DNA of 16,044 nt, from contig DHMZ01000052.1 of the NCBI GenBank assembly GCA_002406055.1, positions 1,081 through 17,124 on the forward strand. Reading direction: 5' to 3'. The DNA is from Spirochaetales bacterium UBA4629. Lineage in GTDB: Bacteria > Spirochaetota > Spirochaetia > Sphaerochaetales > Sphaerochaetaceae. Each line of letters starts with the position of its first letter. The first letter of the stretch is position 1. Of this stretch, positions 4,962-13,140 are shown one piece after another. The translations under genes were made by a program, and so were the position numbers. The notes below the pieces were generated by a model. That model saw only the letters and a list, made by a program, of their open reading frames with translations, was not told where the DNA came from and searched no databases.

Positions 4962-6662
4962 TTATCGCTTGATTATTTTTTTTATCTCTTCTATTGGAAT
5001 CTTTTCCTTTCGGTTACTATAGAGAAGCCCATTTGCTTCCTGAAATGTATCTGCAAACTGAGTGTAACAAAAACCAGAAATATTAGGTATTTTATATATG
5101 GCATCAACAAGGCTTTTTAAGCGCAATAGAAAGCTCTCCATTGTTGCTTCCTTTCCTTCATAGCCCCAACTCTCACTCTCTGTATTACTAAATGCTATTC
5201 CCCCAAACTCTGAGATAAATACAGGTTCTCCATTATATTTATAACCAACTGCATATGTCTTTCTTGAGGGAAGAGCTGTAGGAAAGCCATTTTTCCATTC
5301 TTCTTCCATTACACTTCCATTTTTCGCATAGTCATGTAAAGAAGAAAGATCGCTTATGCATTGCTCCCAACCATCATTAGTGCTAACAAGGCGTGTTGGA
5401 TCTAATGATTTGATTAAATAGTAAATGCTATTAGCAAAATCTTGCGTTGGCTTGTCATTTACTATCTTTCTAACTCCCCACGATTCATTTAACGGAACCC
5501 ATGCAACTATCGAAGGATGGTTATAATAGAGCTCAACATAATTATAAATAGTTGAAAGAAGTTCCTTCCTTTCAAACGAAGAATAGTTGTACCCACTTGG
5601 ACACTCTGCCCAAACAACTACCCCTATTTTGTCAGCAAGGTAATAGAAATATGGACTCTCTATTTTTTGGTGCATTCTTACACCATTAAAGCCCATCTTT
5701 TTTATTAAAACTAAATCACTCTCGTATTCCTCTACAGTTCCTGTTAAGAGAGAATCGTCAAAGTATCCTTGGTTAAGAATCATACGTGAAAAGAAAGGCT
5801 TATTGTTTAGTAGCACCTTTCCATCTTCGACTCTAATATTTCTTAGGCCAAAGCTTGTAGATTTCTCGTCTCCATTAGAAAGAGTAAGAGTTAAATAAAA
5901 AAGAACTGGGTTATCTGGAGACCAATAGTTTAATTCGTCAACAGAATCGCCAAGAGGAAGAGTAATCCTTATACGTTTCTCAATGCCATCTACAGAGAAA
6001 GAGACTCTTTCTATCTCTCTTTCGCTCTCATCTCTTACTAAAGCCCTACACTTTCCTTTAAATTCCTTATTGAAAAGAATAGCTATCTCAACAGCTTGAG
6101 AATCAACAAATGGTGTAACGAGAATCCTATCTATGAAAACATCTTGTCTTTCTTCAAGGTAAACACTCTGCCATATCCCTGATGATTGTGTATACCAACA
6201 TCTTGTGGGCTTTTCTTCCCAACTCTGTTTGCCTCTGAGTTGATAGTCATTTTTGTAGTCTTCAACTCGAAGAACAATTGTATTTGTTTCACCTTTATCA
6301 TTTAAATAAGGGGTAATGTTTACCTCAAAAGGTAAATAACCACCCTTATTGTTTGAGACAAAAATCCCATTCACATAAAGAGTTGCATAGTAGTCTACGC
6401 TAGAAAAAATAAGATATGTATCATTAGCAAAAGAAGATTTTATCTCTTTTGAATACCATAAAACTGGATGATAACTCTTATCATCTATACCACTCTTAAC
6501 TGAAGAATAGACATATGGAACATTTATTCTCTTTGGGTATTCATGACGCAAATGCCATTTTTCTTTTATTCCAATATTCTCGTCATCATAATCAAAGAGC
6601 CACTCTCCATCTAAAGAGATGAAGTTAGCTCTTCTTCCTATAGCTTTATTAATATCTATCAT
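4962..6662 (-). CDS. Glycoside hydrolase family 2 beta-glycosidase (cytoplasmic)
   Basis: This 566-residue protein without signal peptide has the three GH2 domains in order: a jelly-roll sugar-binding domain (about 10-170), an immunoglobulin-like domain (about 175-280) and a TIM barrel (about 281-566). The catalytic acid/base is Glu393 in PLNESWG and the nucleophile is Glu485 in ISEFGG, both in proper family context. GFNGVRMHQKIESPYFYYLAD (324-344) followed by VVWAECPS (349-356) are further barrel signatures. It is shorter than LacZ (about 1,000 residues) and closer in size to beta-glucuronidase-type members. Family alone does not tell beta-galactosidase, beta-glucuronidase, beta-mannosidase or another activity apart. 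It is last in the sugar operon. Its ATG overlaps the GH5 stop by 4 nt (ATGA) with only a weak ribosome binding site, so it is probably translated by coupling. Substrate is likely what the GH5 and GH30 enzymes leave. Confidence 0.9.
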   Translation of the reverse strand: MIDINKAIGRRANFISLDGEWLFDYDDENIGIKEKWHLRHEYPKRINVPYVYSSVKSGIDDKSYHPVLWYSKEIKSSFANDTYLIFSSVDYYATLYVNGIFVSNNKGGYLPFEVNITPYLNDKGETNTIVLRVEDYKNDYQLRGKQSWEEKPTRCWYTQSSGIWQSVYLEERQDVFIDRILVTPFVDSQAVEIAILFNKEFKGKCRALVRDESEREIERVSFSVDGIEKRIRITLPLGDSVDELNYWSPDNPVLFYLTLTLSNGDEKSTSFGLRNIRVEDGKVLLNNKPFFSRMILNQGYFDDSLLTGTVEEYESDLVLIKKMGFNGVRMHQKIESPYFYYLADKIGVVVWAECPSGYNYSSFERKELLSTIYNYVELYYNHPSIVAWVPLNESWGVRKIVNDKPTQDFANSIYYLIKSLDPTRLVSTNDGWEQCISDLSSLHDYAKNGSVMEEEWKNGFPTALPSRKTYAVGYKYNGEPVFISEFGGIAFSNTESESWGYEGKEATMESFLLRLKSLVDAIYKIPNISGFCYTQFADTFQEANGLLYSNRKEKIPIEEIKKIIKR

Positions 6663-7768
6663 ATCTCAGCAATGCTTAAAAAAGATGAAGGTAGCCAGCC
6701 TCTTTCAACATTTGATCTAAAATCCCAGCCAAGTTTATCATAACACTTAACTTTATAAGACCAAAAATAGAAAGCAAAAGCACTCTCAAAAGTCATAAGT
6801 TCTGCGCTAGCAATTAGGCGATAAGATTCATATCGCTCTTCTGGTGTAAAAGATGGAAGTATATTATGTGGAAGGGACCACTCTCCTATCATCACAGGAA
6901 CGTATTTTTGACACTCGTTAATATTATTCTGCCATTCAAAAAGTATTTTATGAAGGTGATTAAATGTGCTTGTTGTTTCTGTTACTCCTTCCATATCTAA
7001 ATATGGATGTGTATCCAAAATTACATTTTTAAAGTTTGATTCCCTAATAAATGTTTTTACCTGCATAAGCCTAAAGCCATCATGGAAGACTATATACTTA
7101 TCATCACCCATTATTGCTCTTAATTTGTCGTATGCATTTGTATAGAAATCAAAAAGCAAAGGAAGAGGAACAGCAGAAGAGCCTTTTGCTCTCTCTTTGT
7201 CATGTGGAGTATAAAAGCGCTTATTTCTCTCCCAAACCTCTTCGCTTGCAGGCTCATTAAGTAACTCTAAACCTAAAAAGCTATCTCGATTTTTATATCG
7301 CTCTGCTAACATTGATAGTACTTCTATTACTCTATCTATGTTCTCTTTTTTTTGGTGCCATTTAGAGACAGCGCAAATACCACCATTATCGTAACCATTT
7401 TGGCTATCTGGCGCGGTATGTAAATCTAAAAGAACAGTTAGGCCGTACTTATCTGCCCAAGAAAAGAGCTTATCTACATAATCAATACATTTAACATATG
7501 GGTAACAGAAATGTGGATTATCTCCAAAGAGAAAGTGGGGAATAGGCAATCTAATTGAGTCTAATCCACATTTCTTGATAAAAACTATATCTTCTTCGGT
7601 AATGAAGGTATCACGATGCTCTTTAAATCTCTTTAACTTCTCTTCTTCACTTAAAACTCTACAGAGATTATCTTCATCTCTAGATTCAGTTCCTCTAAAG
7701 ACATCTTGGTCCATCCATCGCTCTAAAACTAGCCATTCACCAAGATTAACACCACGTATTTTACTCAT
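6659..7768 (-). CDS. Glycoside hydrolase family 5, exo-beta-1,3-glucanase-like (cytoplasmic)
   Basis: This 369-residue single TIM barrel has no signal peptide or binding module. RGVNLGEWLVLERWM at 5-19 and DLHTAPDSQNGYDNGG at 115-130 resemble the exo-beta-1,3-glucanase branch of GH5 (known from fungi, subfamily 9). The acid/base is Glu172 (LNEP, 170-173), the substrate-site His254 and Tyr256 lie in DTHPY, and the nucleophile is Glu296 (IGEW). The assignment to GH5 is firm; the subfamily is from motif resemblance only, and other beta-glucosidase-type activities remain possible. The start overlaps the GH30 end by 8 nt, with GAGGAG just upstream inside that gene. In this operon it would cleave imported oligosaccharides in the cytoplasm together with the GH30 and GH2 enzymes. 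Confidence 0.85.
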   Translation of the reverse strand: MSKIRGVNLGEWLVLERWMDQDVFRGTESRDEDNLCRVLSEEEKLKRFKEHRDTFITEEDIVFIKKCGLDSIRLPIPHFLFGDNPHFCYPYVKCIDYVDKLFSWADKYGLTVLLDLHTAPDSQNGYDNGGICAVSKWHQKKENIDRVIEVLSMLAERYKNRDSFLGLELLNEPASEEVWERNKRFYTPHDKERAKGSSAVPLPLLFDFYTNAYDKLRAIMGDDKYIVFHDGFRLMQVKTFIRESNFKNVILDTHPYLDMEGVTETTSTFNHLHKILFEWQNNINECQKYVPVMIGEWSLPHNILPSFTPEERYESYRLIASAELMTFESAFAFYFWSYKVKCYDKLGWDFRSNVERGWLPSSFLSIAEI

Positions 7769-9086
7769 AGTCCTTCTCCTCTAAAGTAAGAACAATAAGG
7801 CTATTAGGCTTATTTGTGACAGAAAAAACCTTCTCCCCAACTCTTACATTTATTTTCCTCTTTTGACACTTTTCTGTTTTCATTACTAGCGAAATAGAAT
7901 TATCGGCATTTAAAAAAGCAACCCTGTCTAAAGTGCTATCGAAAGAAGTTGTAAACAATACCTTGCTCTTCGCCTTTCCTGCCAAACTGAGCGTTTCAAT
8001 AACAAAATATGCCATATTCTTTTCAGTTTGATTTTTCTCGTTAACCATAAATGGAGCCATGCAGAAGTTACCTACATGATTAGGTCCACCTTCATTGTCG
8101 AGAATAATATTCCAGTCAATTACGAGGTCAGCTCCATGCGAAATATCGTTGATATACTCATGACCATAGATTTTGAGTTGCTTTAAGTAGTCAGAGCGAT
8201 CTTTAATATTCATGCAAAACTCGCTCATAAGAACTCTCTTATCGCTATGCTCACGCCTAAACTCATCTAATGCTTCAAAATGATCTCCACAGTACCCATG
8301 GAATGCTATGCCGCTTACATCTATCGAGTCGTTATTTAAGAACTTTTCTGTTCTAGAGAGAAGCCTCTCTTTATTGTGATCCCAATAAAAAACTAAAGTG
8401 TTATCAAAACCTTCTTTTTTTAGTTCTGTTTTGATTAATAAATATAGTCTTCTCTCTTCTTCTGCTGTGTAGATACAGCTATCCCACTTTTGTCTCGCAT
8501 TAGGTTCGTTTTGTAGCGTTAACGCCCAAACGTTAAAGCCCTTCGCTCTAAAGACCGAAAGATAGTGGACAACATACTTTGCCCACATCTCATAGCATTC
8601 TTTTTTTAACTTGCCACCTTCTATTCTTTTGTTGTTTGTCTTCATAACAGAAGGTGGAGACCATGGAGAAAAGAGAAGTGGAATGCTCTTCTTTGTTCTT
8701 TCTTCTATCTCTTTTAAGAGAGGAAAAATATATTTCTCTTCATTAGAAAAATCAAATCTCTTCTCTAAAAAGTCATCTATTGTATTTATAGTTGAGTGTT
8801 GATAAGGTGAGAAATCACAACTGTCGATAGCGATTCTTATGTAGCGATAGATTGGATTATCACCAAGAAAAAGTCTATCTATTACCTCTTCCCTATCCTT
8901 TTTATCTAACTTAAGTAGGACAGATGCGCTAGCTTCTGTCAAAGCACCGCCAAAGCCATAAAAAGAATGCTTAGTTTTCTTAGGGAATATTTCAAGAATT
9001 CCCTCTTCCATCTTTCTTCCGTTAGCTTTCTTTACTACTTCAATATTTTCTTTTTCTAAATCTGTATTGATTAAATAACAGTTCAT
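7761..9086 (-). CDS. Glycoside hydrolase family 30 beta-glycosidase (cytoplasmic)
   Basis: This 441-residue enzyme is without signal peptide. FYGFGGALTEASA at 42-54, SPWSPPSVMKT at 140-150 and DWNIILDNEGGPNHVGNFC at 324-342 are GH30 hallmarks. The acid/base is Glu194 in LQNEP and the nucleophile is Glu289 in MSEF. The TIM barrel (about 40-365) is followed by the short beta domain typical of the family, ending in SLIVLTLEEKD. Known GH30 activities include glucosylceramidase/beta-glucosidase, endo-beta-1,6-glucanase, beta-xylosidase and beta-fucosidase. The DWN...GGPNHVGN loop is the type seen in the glucosylceramidase and beta-1,6-glucanase groups, but that does not decide between them. It overlaps the permease gene by 4 nt (ATGA), with GGGAG as ribosome binding site. 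Next to a GH5 of beta-1,3-glucanase type it suggests beta-glucan fragments as substrate (inference). Confidence 0.88.
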   Translation of the reverse strand: MNCYLINTDLEKENIEVVKKANGRKMEEGILEIFPKKTKHSFYGFGGALTEASASVLLKLDKKDREEVIDRLFLGDNPIYRYIRIAIDSCDFSPYQHSTINTIDDFLEKRFDFSNEEKYIFPLLKEIEERTKKSIPLLFSPWSPPSVMKTNNKRIEGGKLKKECYEMWAKYVVHYLSVFRAKGFNVWALTLQNEPNARQKWDSCIYTAEEERRLYLLIKTELKKEGFDNTLVFYWDHNKERLLSRTEKFLNNDSIDVSGIAFHGYCGDHFEALDEFRREHSDKRVLMSEFCMNIKDRSDYLKQLKIYGHEYINDISHGADLVIDWNIILDNEGGPNHVGNFCMAPFMVNEKNQTEKNMAYFVIETLSLAGKAKSKVLFTTSFDSTLDRVAFLNADNSISLVMKTEKCQKRKINVRVGEKVFSVTNKPNSLIVLTLEEKDYE

Positions 9087-9901
9087 TTTACAGCTCCCAT
9101 TGTTAGACCGTTGATTATGTATTTTGAAAGGAAAGCATAGATAATAATTACTGGAATAACAGATATAGCAATTGCTACATACATAGCTCCGTAATTAGAT
9201 AAAAAGACTCCCTTTATTGTCGAAATCAAGATTGGCATAGTGAATTTCTTTGAATCACTAAGGATGATTAAAGGTGATAGATAGTTGTTCCAACATGAAA
9301 CGAAATTGAAAATTCCTATTGTTGCAACTCCTGGTGTAATGCAAGGAAAAACTATCTTATTAAATATTCTAACTTCACCGTAGCCCTCAAGTCTTGCAGC
9401 TTCAATCAAGGAAGAAGGAATAGTTTCCTCTATGATTCCTTTTAGAAAGAATACAGCAGACGAATTAGCTATAGCTGGCAAGATAAATGGCCAATAGCTA
9501 TTAAGTAAGCCTAATTTCAAATTTAGCTTATAGAAACCAATTACTACAAGCTGTGATGGAATCATCATGCTTGCAATAACAAGAGAGAAGAAGAATATAC
9601 GGCCTTTAAACTTATATTTTGCAATTCCATATGCAGTAAAGGAACCAAAGTAGCAAGTTAAAACTACATAAGGAACGGCAATAAGAAGGCTGTTAAGAAA
9701 ACCACGCCAAATATTAGTTAACTCCTGTAGTTTTCTATAGTTATTTAATAGATAAGAGCCAGGAGTAAACTTAATCTTTGTAACAATTTCTATTGAGTTG
9801 TATGTTGAGTTAATAATTACAAGGTAGAAAGGTATGATACAAAGAATTAATAAGAAAACAAGAAAAATATAGATTAACGCTTTAATTATTTTATTCTTCA
9901 T
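9083..9901 (-). CDS. Carbohydrate ABC transporter permease, MalG/UgpE type (CUT1)
   Basis: This 272-residue inner-membrane protein has about six helices. The cytoplasmic EAA loop that docks the ATPase reads IPSSLIEAARLEGYGEVRIF (about 159-178), with its conserved Glu-Ala-Ala and Gly. Helix starts such as the N-terminal IYIFLVFLLILCIIPFYLVI and the closing YIINGLTMGAVK are typical of the COG0395 group. It pairs with the MalF-type permease encoded 2 nt upstream to form the membrane channel for the sugar bound by the periplasmic protein. AGAGG at the end of the upstream gene serves as ribosome binding site. The specificity lies mainly in the binding protein and cannot be read here. Confidence 0.93.
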   Translation of the reverse strand: MKNKIIKALIYIFLVFLLILCIIPFYLVIINSTYNSIEIVTKIKFTPGSYLLNNYRKLQELTNIWRGFLNSLLIAVPYVVLTCYFGSFTAYGIAKYKFKGRIFFFSLVIASMMIPSQLVVIGFYKLNLKLGLLNSYWPFILPAIANSSAVFFLKGIIEETIPSSLIEAARLEGYGEVRIFNKIVFPCITPGVATIGIFNFVSCWNNYLSPLIILSDSKKFTMPILISTIKGVFLSNYGAMYVAIAISVIPVIIIYAFLSKYIINGLTMGAVK

Positions 9902-9903
9902 AG

Positions 9904-10797
9904 TTAACCTCTTTTATTATTCATTGCTTTATAAGCAAAAAAGCTTAAAAGAGCTATGATAAAGAATAGAACAACAGAGAGAGCTGAAGCATAGCCAAAG
10001 GAATTATTCTTAAATCCCTGTTGATAAATATACATACTGCTTGTTAAAACTGCCTTCTGAGGATCTCCTTGAAGATTTGTTAAATTTACAGGTACATCAA
10101 AGATTTGCATACCACCAATAAGAGAAGTAATTGTTATATAAATAAGTGTTGGCTTAATCAAAGGAAGAGTAATCTTCGTAAATGTTTGGGCCTTACTACA
10201 TCCATCGATTTCAGAAGCCTCGTATAAATCGGGCTCTATTGTACTAATTCCTGCCATAACAAGAATCGTTGTATAGCCAAACCACATCCACCATAGGATA
10301 TATGAGGCAATTGCCTGCGTAATATTTCCATTCTTAAAGAATTGGATTGGAGCATTCTTAAAACCAAGAATTACTAATAGTTGGTTAATTGTTGATCTAT
10401 CTCCATTAAGAAGGATATTGAAAAGTAAGCCAATTGAAGCTGCCGTTATTAAGTTTGGAAGGTAATATACAGCTCTAAAAAGCTTCATTCCCTTAATCTT
10501 ATATAAAGAAAAGATAAGAGATAAAAGTAGTGCTATTCCAAGCTGTGGAATAAAGTCACATAGCCATATCTTTAGCGTATTTATAATAGTTTTGGGAAAT
10601 GTAGAATCTTTTGCTATACGCAGAAAATTACTAAATCCAACCTTTGTTTCTGCACCAAAGCCCTTCCAACTATGAGTTGAAAGCTGAAATGTGTAGATAA
10701 TAGGATAAAGGTTAAAAATAATAAACGTAATAACAAATGGCAGAATGAAGAAATATCCATAACGATTTATTCTTCTATTTATTCCACTCTTTTTCAT
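9904..10797 (-). CDS. Carbohydrate ABC transporter permease, MalF/UgpA type (CUT1)
   Basis: This 297-residue inner-membrane protein has about six helices. The N-terminal YGYFFILPFVITFIIFNLYP is the usual first helix of the COG1175 group. The EAA loop is EPDLYEASEIDGCSKAQTF (about 189-207), followed by KITLPLIKPT. It forms the transport pore with the MalG-type partner. It lies 22 nt downstream of the binding-protein gene, and a GAGGGAG ribosome binding site precedes its ATG. No ATP-binding subunit gene accompanies the two permeases anywhere in the operon, as is common for CUT1 systems that share one MsmX/MalK-like ATPase. Confidence 0.93.
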   Translation of the reverse strand: MKKSGINRRINRYGYFFILPFVITFIIFNLYPIIYTFQLSTHSWKGFGAETKVGFSNFLRIAKDSTFPKTIINTLKIWLCDFIPQLGIALLLSLIFSLYKIKGMKLFRAVYYLPNLITAASIGLLFNILLNGDRSTINQLLVILGFKNAPIQFFKNGNITQAIASYILWWMWFGYTTILVMAGISTIEPDLYEASEIDGCSKAQTFTKITLPLIKPTLIYITITSLIGGMQIFDVPVNLTNLQGDPQKAVLTSSMYIYQQGFKNNSFGYASALSVVLFFIIALLSFFAYKAMNNKRG

Positions 10798-10819
10798 TCT
10801 ACATCTCCCTCTTTATTTG

Positions 10820-12085
10820 TTATTCAACTATTAATTCAGGGAATGCAATTCTTACATCATTCTTGAAGCTTTCAATTGCATCGCTCTTGCTCTCGCCATT
10901 TGCATATGCCTTTATAGCTGAAATAAATGCATCATTGAGCTGAGAATCATACTCTGTATTAAGAGCCTTAAAGTCATGGTTCATTGCCTCAATGAACATA
11001 CCATTTGGATTCTGACCATCTAATACTTCTTCGCCTTCTCCCTCTGCTAAGCGTTCACATACGCTCTTGAGAACAACAAAGTCTCCACTCTTTTTTGCAT
11101 ATGAATAGAGTGCATCTTCGTTAAGCATTACATATTCAAAGAATTCCCATGCTTCTTCTTTGTGTGGAGTATTCTCATAGATTCCAAGGTAAGAACCACC
11201 AGAAATGTATGATGTGCTAGGTGTTGTAATAGCCCACTTTCCTATTGTTTTGTTTGCAGCTGGCTTAACAACATATTGATAACCCCAAGGAGGAAGAATG
11301 TAGCAGAAAAGATTATCTGACTCTACTGCAGCAATCCATTCGCTTGCCCACTGATCAACGCCAAGGTCATAGCCTTTTGTAATAATCTCCTTAGCTTCAT
11401 CCATGAATGAGATTAACTCATCATCAATGACAAGCTTTCCGTCAACAACCCACGGCTGTGTTCTAGAAGCAACTTTGCTGTCATAAAGATCTTTGAAGCA
11501 AGAAACAAAACTAATGCCCTTCTCTTTCATCTTCGCAGCAACTTCCATCATCTTTTTATCGCTATCGAGTGCCTCTGCAACAAGAGTTGGGTCATCTGTT
11601 CCAAAGAACTCTTTCGCAATATCTCTTCTATAAATAATTGCGCCTGGGTTAGCTTGCCATGTTAATGCTCTGACAACACCTGTCTTATCTGTTCCGACCT
11701 GCATAACAGCTTCCCAAATGTTGTCTTTATAGTCATTAATGTGGTATGGTGCTTGATTGAGGTCTGCAAAACATCCAGCTTCAACAAGGTATGTAATATA
11801 GCTTGCTTCTTGCATAAAAAGGTCTGGTACGCCTTTTCCACTTCCAAGGACAGTAATAAGCTTTGCTGTCATTTCCTGATCTGGAATTACTGTTACATTT
11901 ACTTTGATATTTGGATGTGCAGCCTCAAAGCCTTCTACCCATTGCTTAATCTCATCTCCTCTTGCCCAAACTTCAAGTGTAACTTGTTCATTTTCTTTGC
12001 TCTCTTGTGTACCTTGAGCAAACAAGAAAGATGATGTTAACGCTAACATCAATACGACAAATAAAACTTTACCGATATTTTTCAT
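10820..12085 (-). CDS. Extracellular sugar-binding protein of the ABC transporter (periplasmic)
   Basis: This 421-residue family 1 solute-binding protein (PF01547/PF13416 type) has an N-terminal signal peptide: MKNIGK, a hydrophobic core at about 7-22, and a likely signal peptidase I cut after Ala23 in LFA-QG. No lipobox cysteine is present, so it should be free in a periplasm, fitting a diderm cell. VTLEVWARGDEIKQW near residue 35 and HPNIKVNVTVIP are the usual first strands. Further family marks are VPDLFMQEASYITYLVEAGCFADL, YISGGSYLGIYENTPHKEEAWEFFEYV and the aromatic PPWGYQY. It delivers the substrate to the two permeases encoded next. The start is set by AAGGAGG (12096-12090), 4 bases before ATG 12085, which overlaps the stop of the repressor gene. 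This strong site suggests high expression, normal for a binding protein. Confidence 0.93.
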   Translation of the reverse strand: MKNIGKVLFVVLMLALTSSFLFAQGTQESKENEQVTLEVWARGDEIKQWVEGFEAAHPNIKVNVTVIPDQEMTAKLITVLGSGKGVPDLFMQEASYITYLVEAGCFADLNQAPYHINDYKDNIWEAVMQVGTDKTGVVRALTWQANPGAIIYRRDIAKEFFGTDDPTLVAEALDSDKKMMEVAAKMKEKGISFVSCFKDLYDSKVASRTQPWVVDGKLVIDDELISFMDEAKEIITKGYDLGVDQWASEWIAAVESDNLFCYILPPWGYQYVVKPAANKTIGKWAITTPSTSYISGGSYLGIYENTPHKEEAWEFFEYVMLNEDALYSYAKKSGDFVVLKSVCERLAEGEGEEVLDGQNPNGMFIEAMNHDFKALNTEYDSQLNDAFISAIKAYANGESKSDAIESFKNDVRIAFPELIVE

Positions 12086-12094
12086 ATCGCCTCC

Positions 12095-13060
12095 TTATAT
12101 TACTTTTGTAGATTCCTCTTCATCCAATAGACCTTCAACCAACTTATATGTTGGCTTTAGCTTTGGATTTTTGATTCTATCTAACAAACATTTTGATAAT
12201 TCCTGTGCTATTTGATAAACAGGTTGCGCCATTGTTGTAATTTTTGGACTACTCATTAAGTGATGTCCAAGTCCATCAAAGCCGACAACAGATATGTCAT
12301 CTGGAACTTTATGGCCAAAACTCTTCATTCCAATTACAAAACCAGTTGCAAGCATATCTGTAATTAAAAATACAGCTGTTGCATCACACTTTTGCTCAAT
12401 AAAAAGACGAGACGCATTAATTCCGCCTTCTATTGAGTTATCTACTGTAAAGACATAGTTTTCATTAAAAGAAATATTATTTTCTTTTAAGGCTTCTTTA
12501 TAACCTTCAAAGCGTTCAGATACGTAAACACCATTAACTCTGTTAAGAACTATAGCTATCTTTCTATGACCACGAGATAAAAGGTAAGAAATAATCTTTT
12601 TAGATGATTTTTTATTATCTGTATCAATACTATCGACCTCGCTATCACGAAAAGAGCTAAACATGGCAACAGGTTTACCCGTCTTTTTAGCATCATCTAA
12701 GATATGATCGCTATAGTTGAAACCTGAAAGAATATATCCATCGCAGAACTGTGTCGGTTTTACTTCATTTATTATTTGGAAAGAATAATTTGCATTTGAC
12801 AAATATGAACCAACACCAACTAAGAATTGCTGAAAAAAAGGATCTAGATATGGTAAATCTTTCGAAGCATAGATACATATAATACCAGATTTGTTTGAAG
12901 CAAGATTGTGTGCAGCTGTATTATGCGTGTATCCATTTTCTTTTAGGATTTTTTCTATCTTTTCTCTTGTTTTAGGCGATACCTTCTCTGGAGTATTAAT
13001 TACTCTGGAAACAGTTATCATCGATACTCCTGCCTTTTCGGCTATATCTTTTATTGTCAC
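12095..13060 (-). CDS. LacI-family transcriptional repressor of the sugar operon
   Basis: This 321-residue protein begins with the LacI helix-turn-helix (TIKDIAEKAGVSMITVSRVIN, about 2-22). The hinge-helix region is YTHNTAAHNLASNKSG (44-59), and a periplasmic-binding-protein-like sugar sensor domain follows to the end, with PDDISVVGFDG at 253-263. It binds operator DNA as a dimer, and a sugar or sugar breakdown product would relieve repression. The start is GTG 13060, chosen because it gives the standard LacI N-terminus and lies 6 bases after AAGGA. It is the first gene of the operon. A LacI-type operator at its own transcription start implies autoregulation together with all six downstream genes. 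The effector is unknown. Confidence 0.94.
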   Translation of the reverse strand: MTIKDIAEKAGVSMITVSRVINTPEKVSPKTREKIEKILKENGYTHNTAAHNLASNKSGIICIYASKDLPYLDPFFQQFLVGVGSYLSNANYSFQIINEVKPTQFCDGYILSGFNYSDHILDDAKKTGKPVAMFSSFRDSEVDSIDTDNKKSSKKIISYLLSRGHRKIAIVLNRVNGVYVSERFEGYKEALKENNISFNENYVFTVDNSIEGGINASRLFIEQKCDATAVFLITDMLATGFVIGMKSFGHKVPDDISVVGFDGLGHHLMSSPKITTMAQPVYQIAQELSKCLLDRIKNPKLKPTYKLVEGLLDEEESTKVI

Positions 13061-13073
13061 AAGAGGTCCTTTA

Positions 13074-13105
13074 TGTTAACAAATGTTAGCGTTAACATAA
13101 TGTTA
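13074..13105. promoter_or_regulatory. LacI-type operator with extra half-sites
   Basis: TGTTAGCGTTAACA (13084-13097) is a near-perfect dyad with the central CG typical of LacI-family operators; six of seven base pairs are symmetric. Further TGTTA half-sites flank it at 13074-13078 (inside TGTTAAC) and 13101-13105. The dyad covers the predicted transcription start (about 13098) and early leader of the sugar operon, where a bound repressor would block RNA polymerase. Confidence 0.8.
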
Positions 13106-13132
13106 GTATATCCCTCTCTTTGCCATTGTCAA
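13105..13132 (-). promoter_or_regulatory. Promoter of the sugar-utilisation operon
   Basis: Minus-strand TTGACA (13132-13127) matches the -35 consensus fully. TATACT (13110-13105) follows after 16 bases. The predicted start is near 13098, leaving a leader of about 38 nt that contains the operator. The -35 box is only about 9 bases beyond the stop codon of the upstream hydrolase gene, with no terminator between, so some read-through from the ArsC-like/hydrolase unit is likely. Confidence 0.85.
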
Positions 13133-13140
13133 GAAAAAAT

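Noticed and set aside
11662..12034. Reading frames of 61 and 97 codons overlapping the sugar-binding protein gene
   Set aside because: They are out-of-frame or antisense products of a well-supported gene, with no ribosome binding site or domain.
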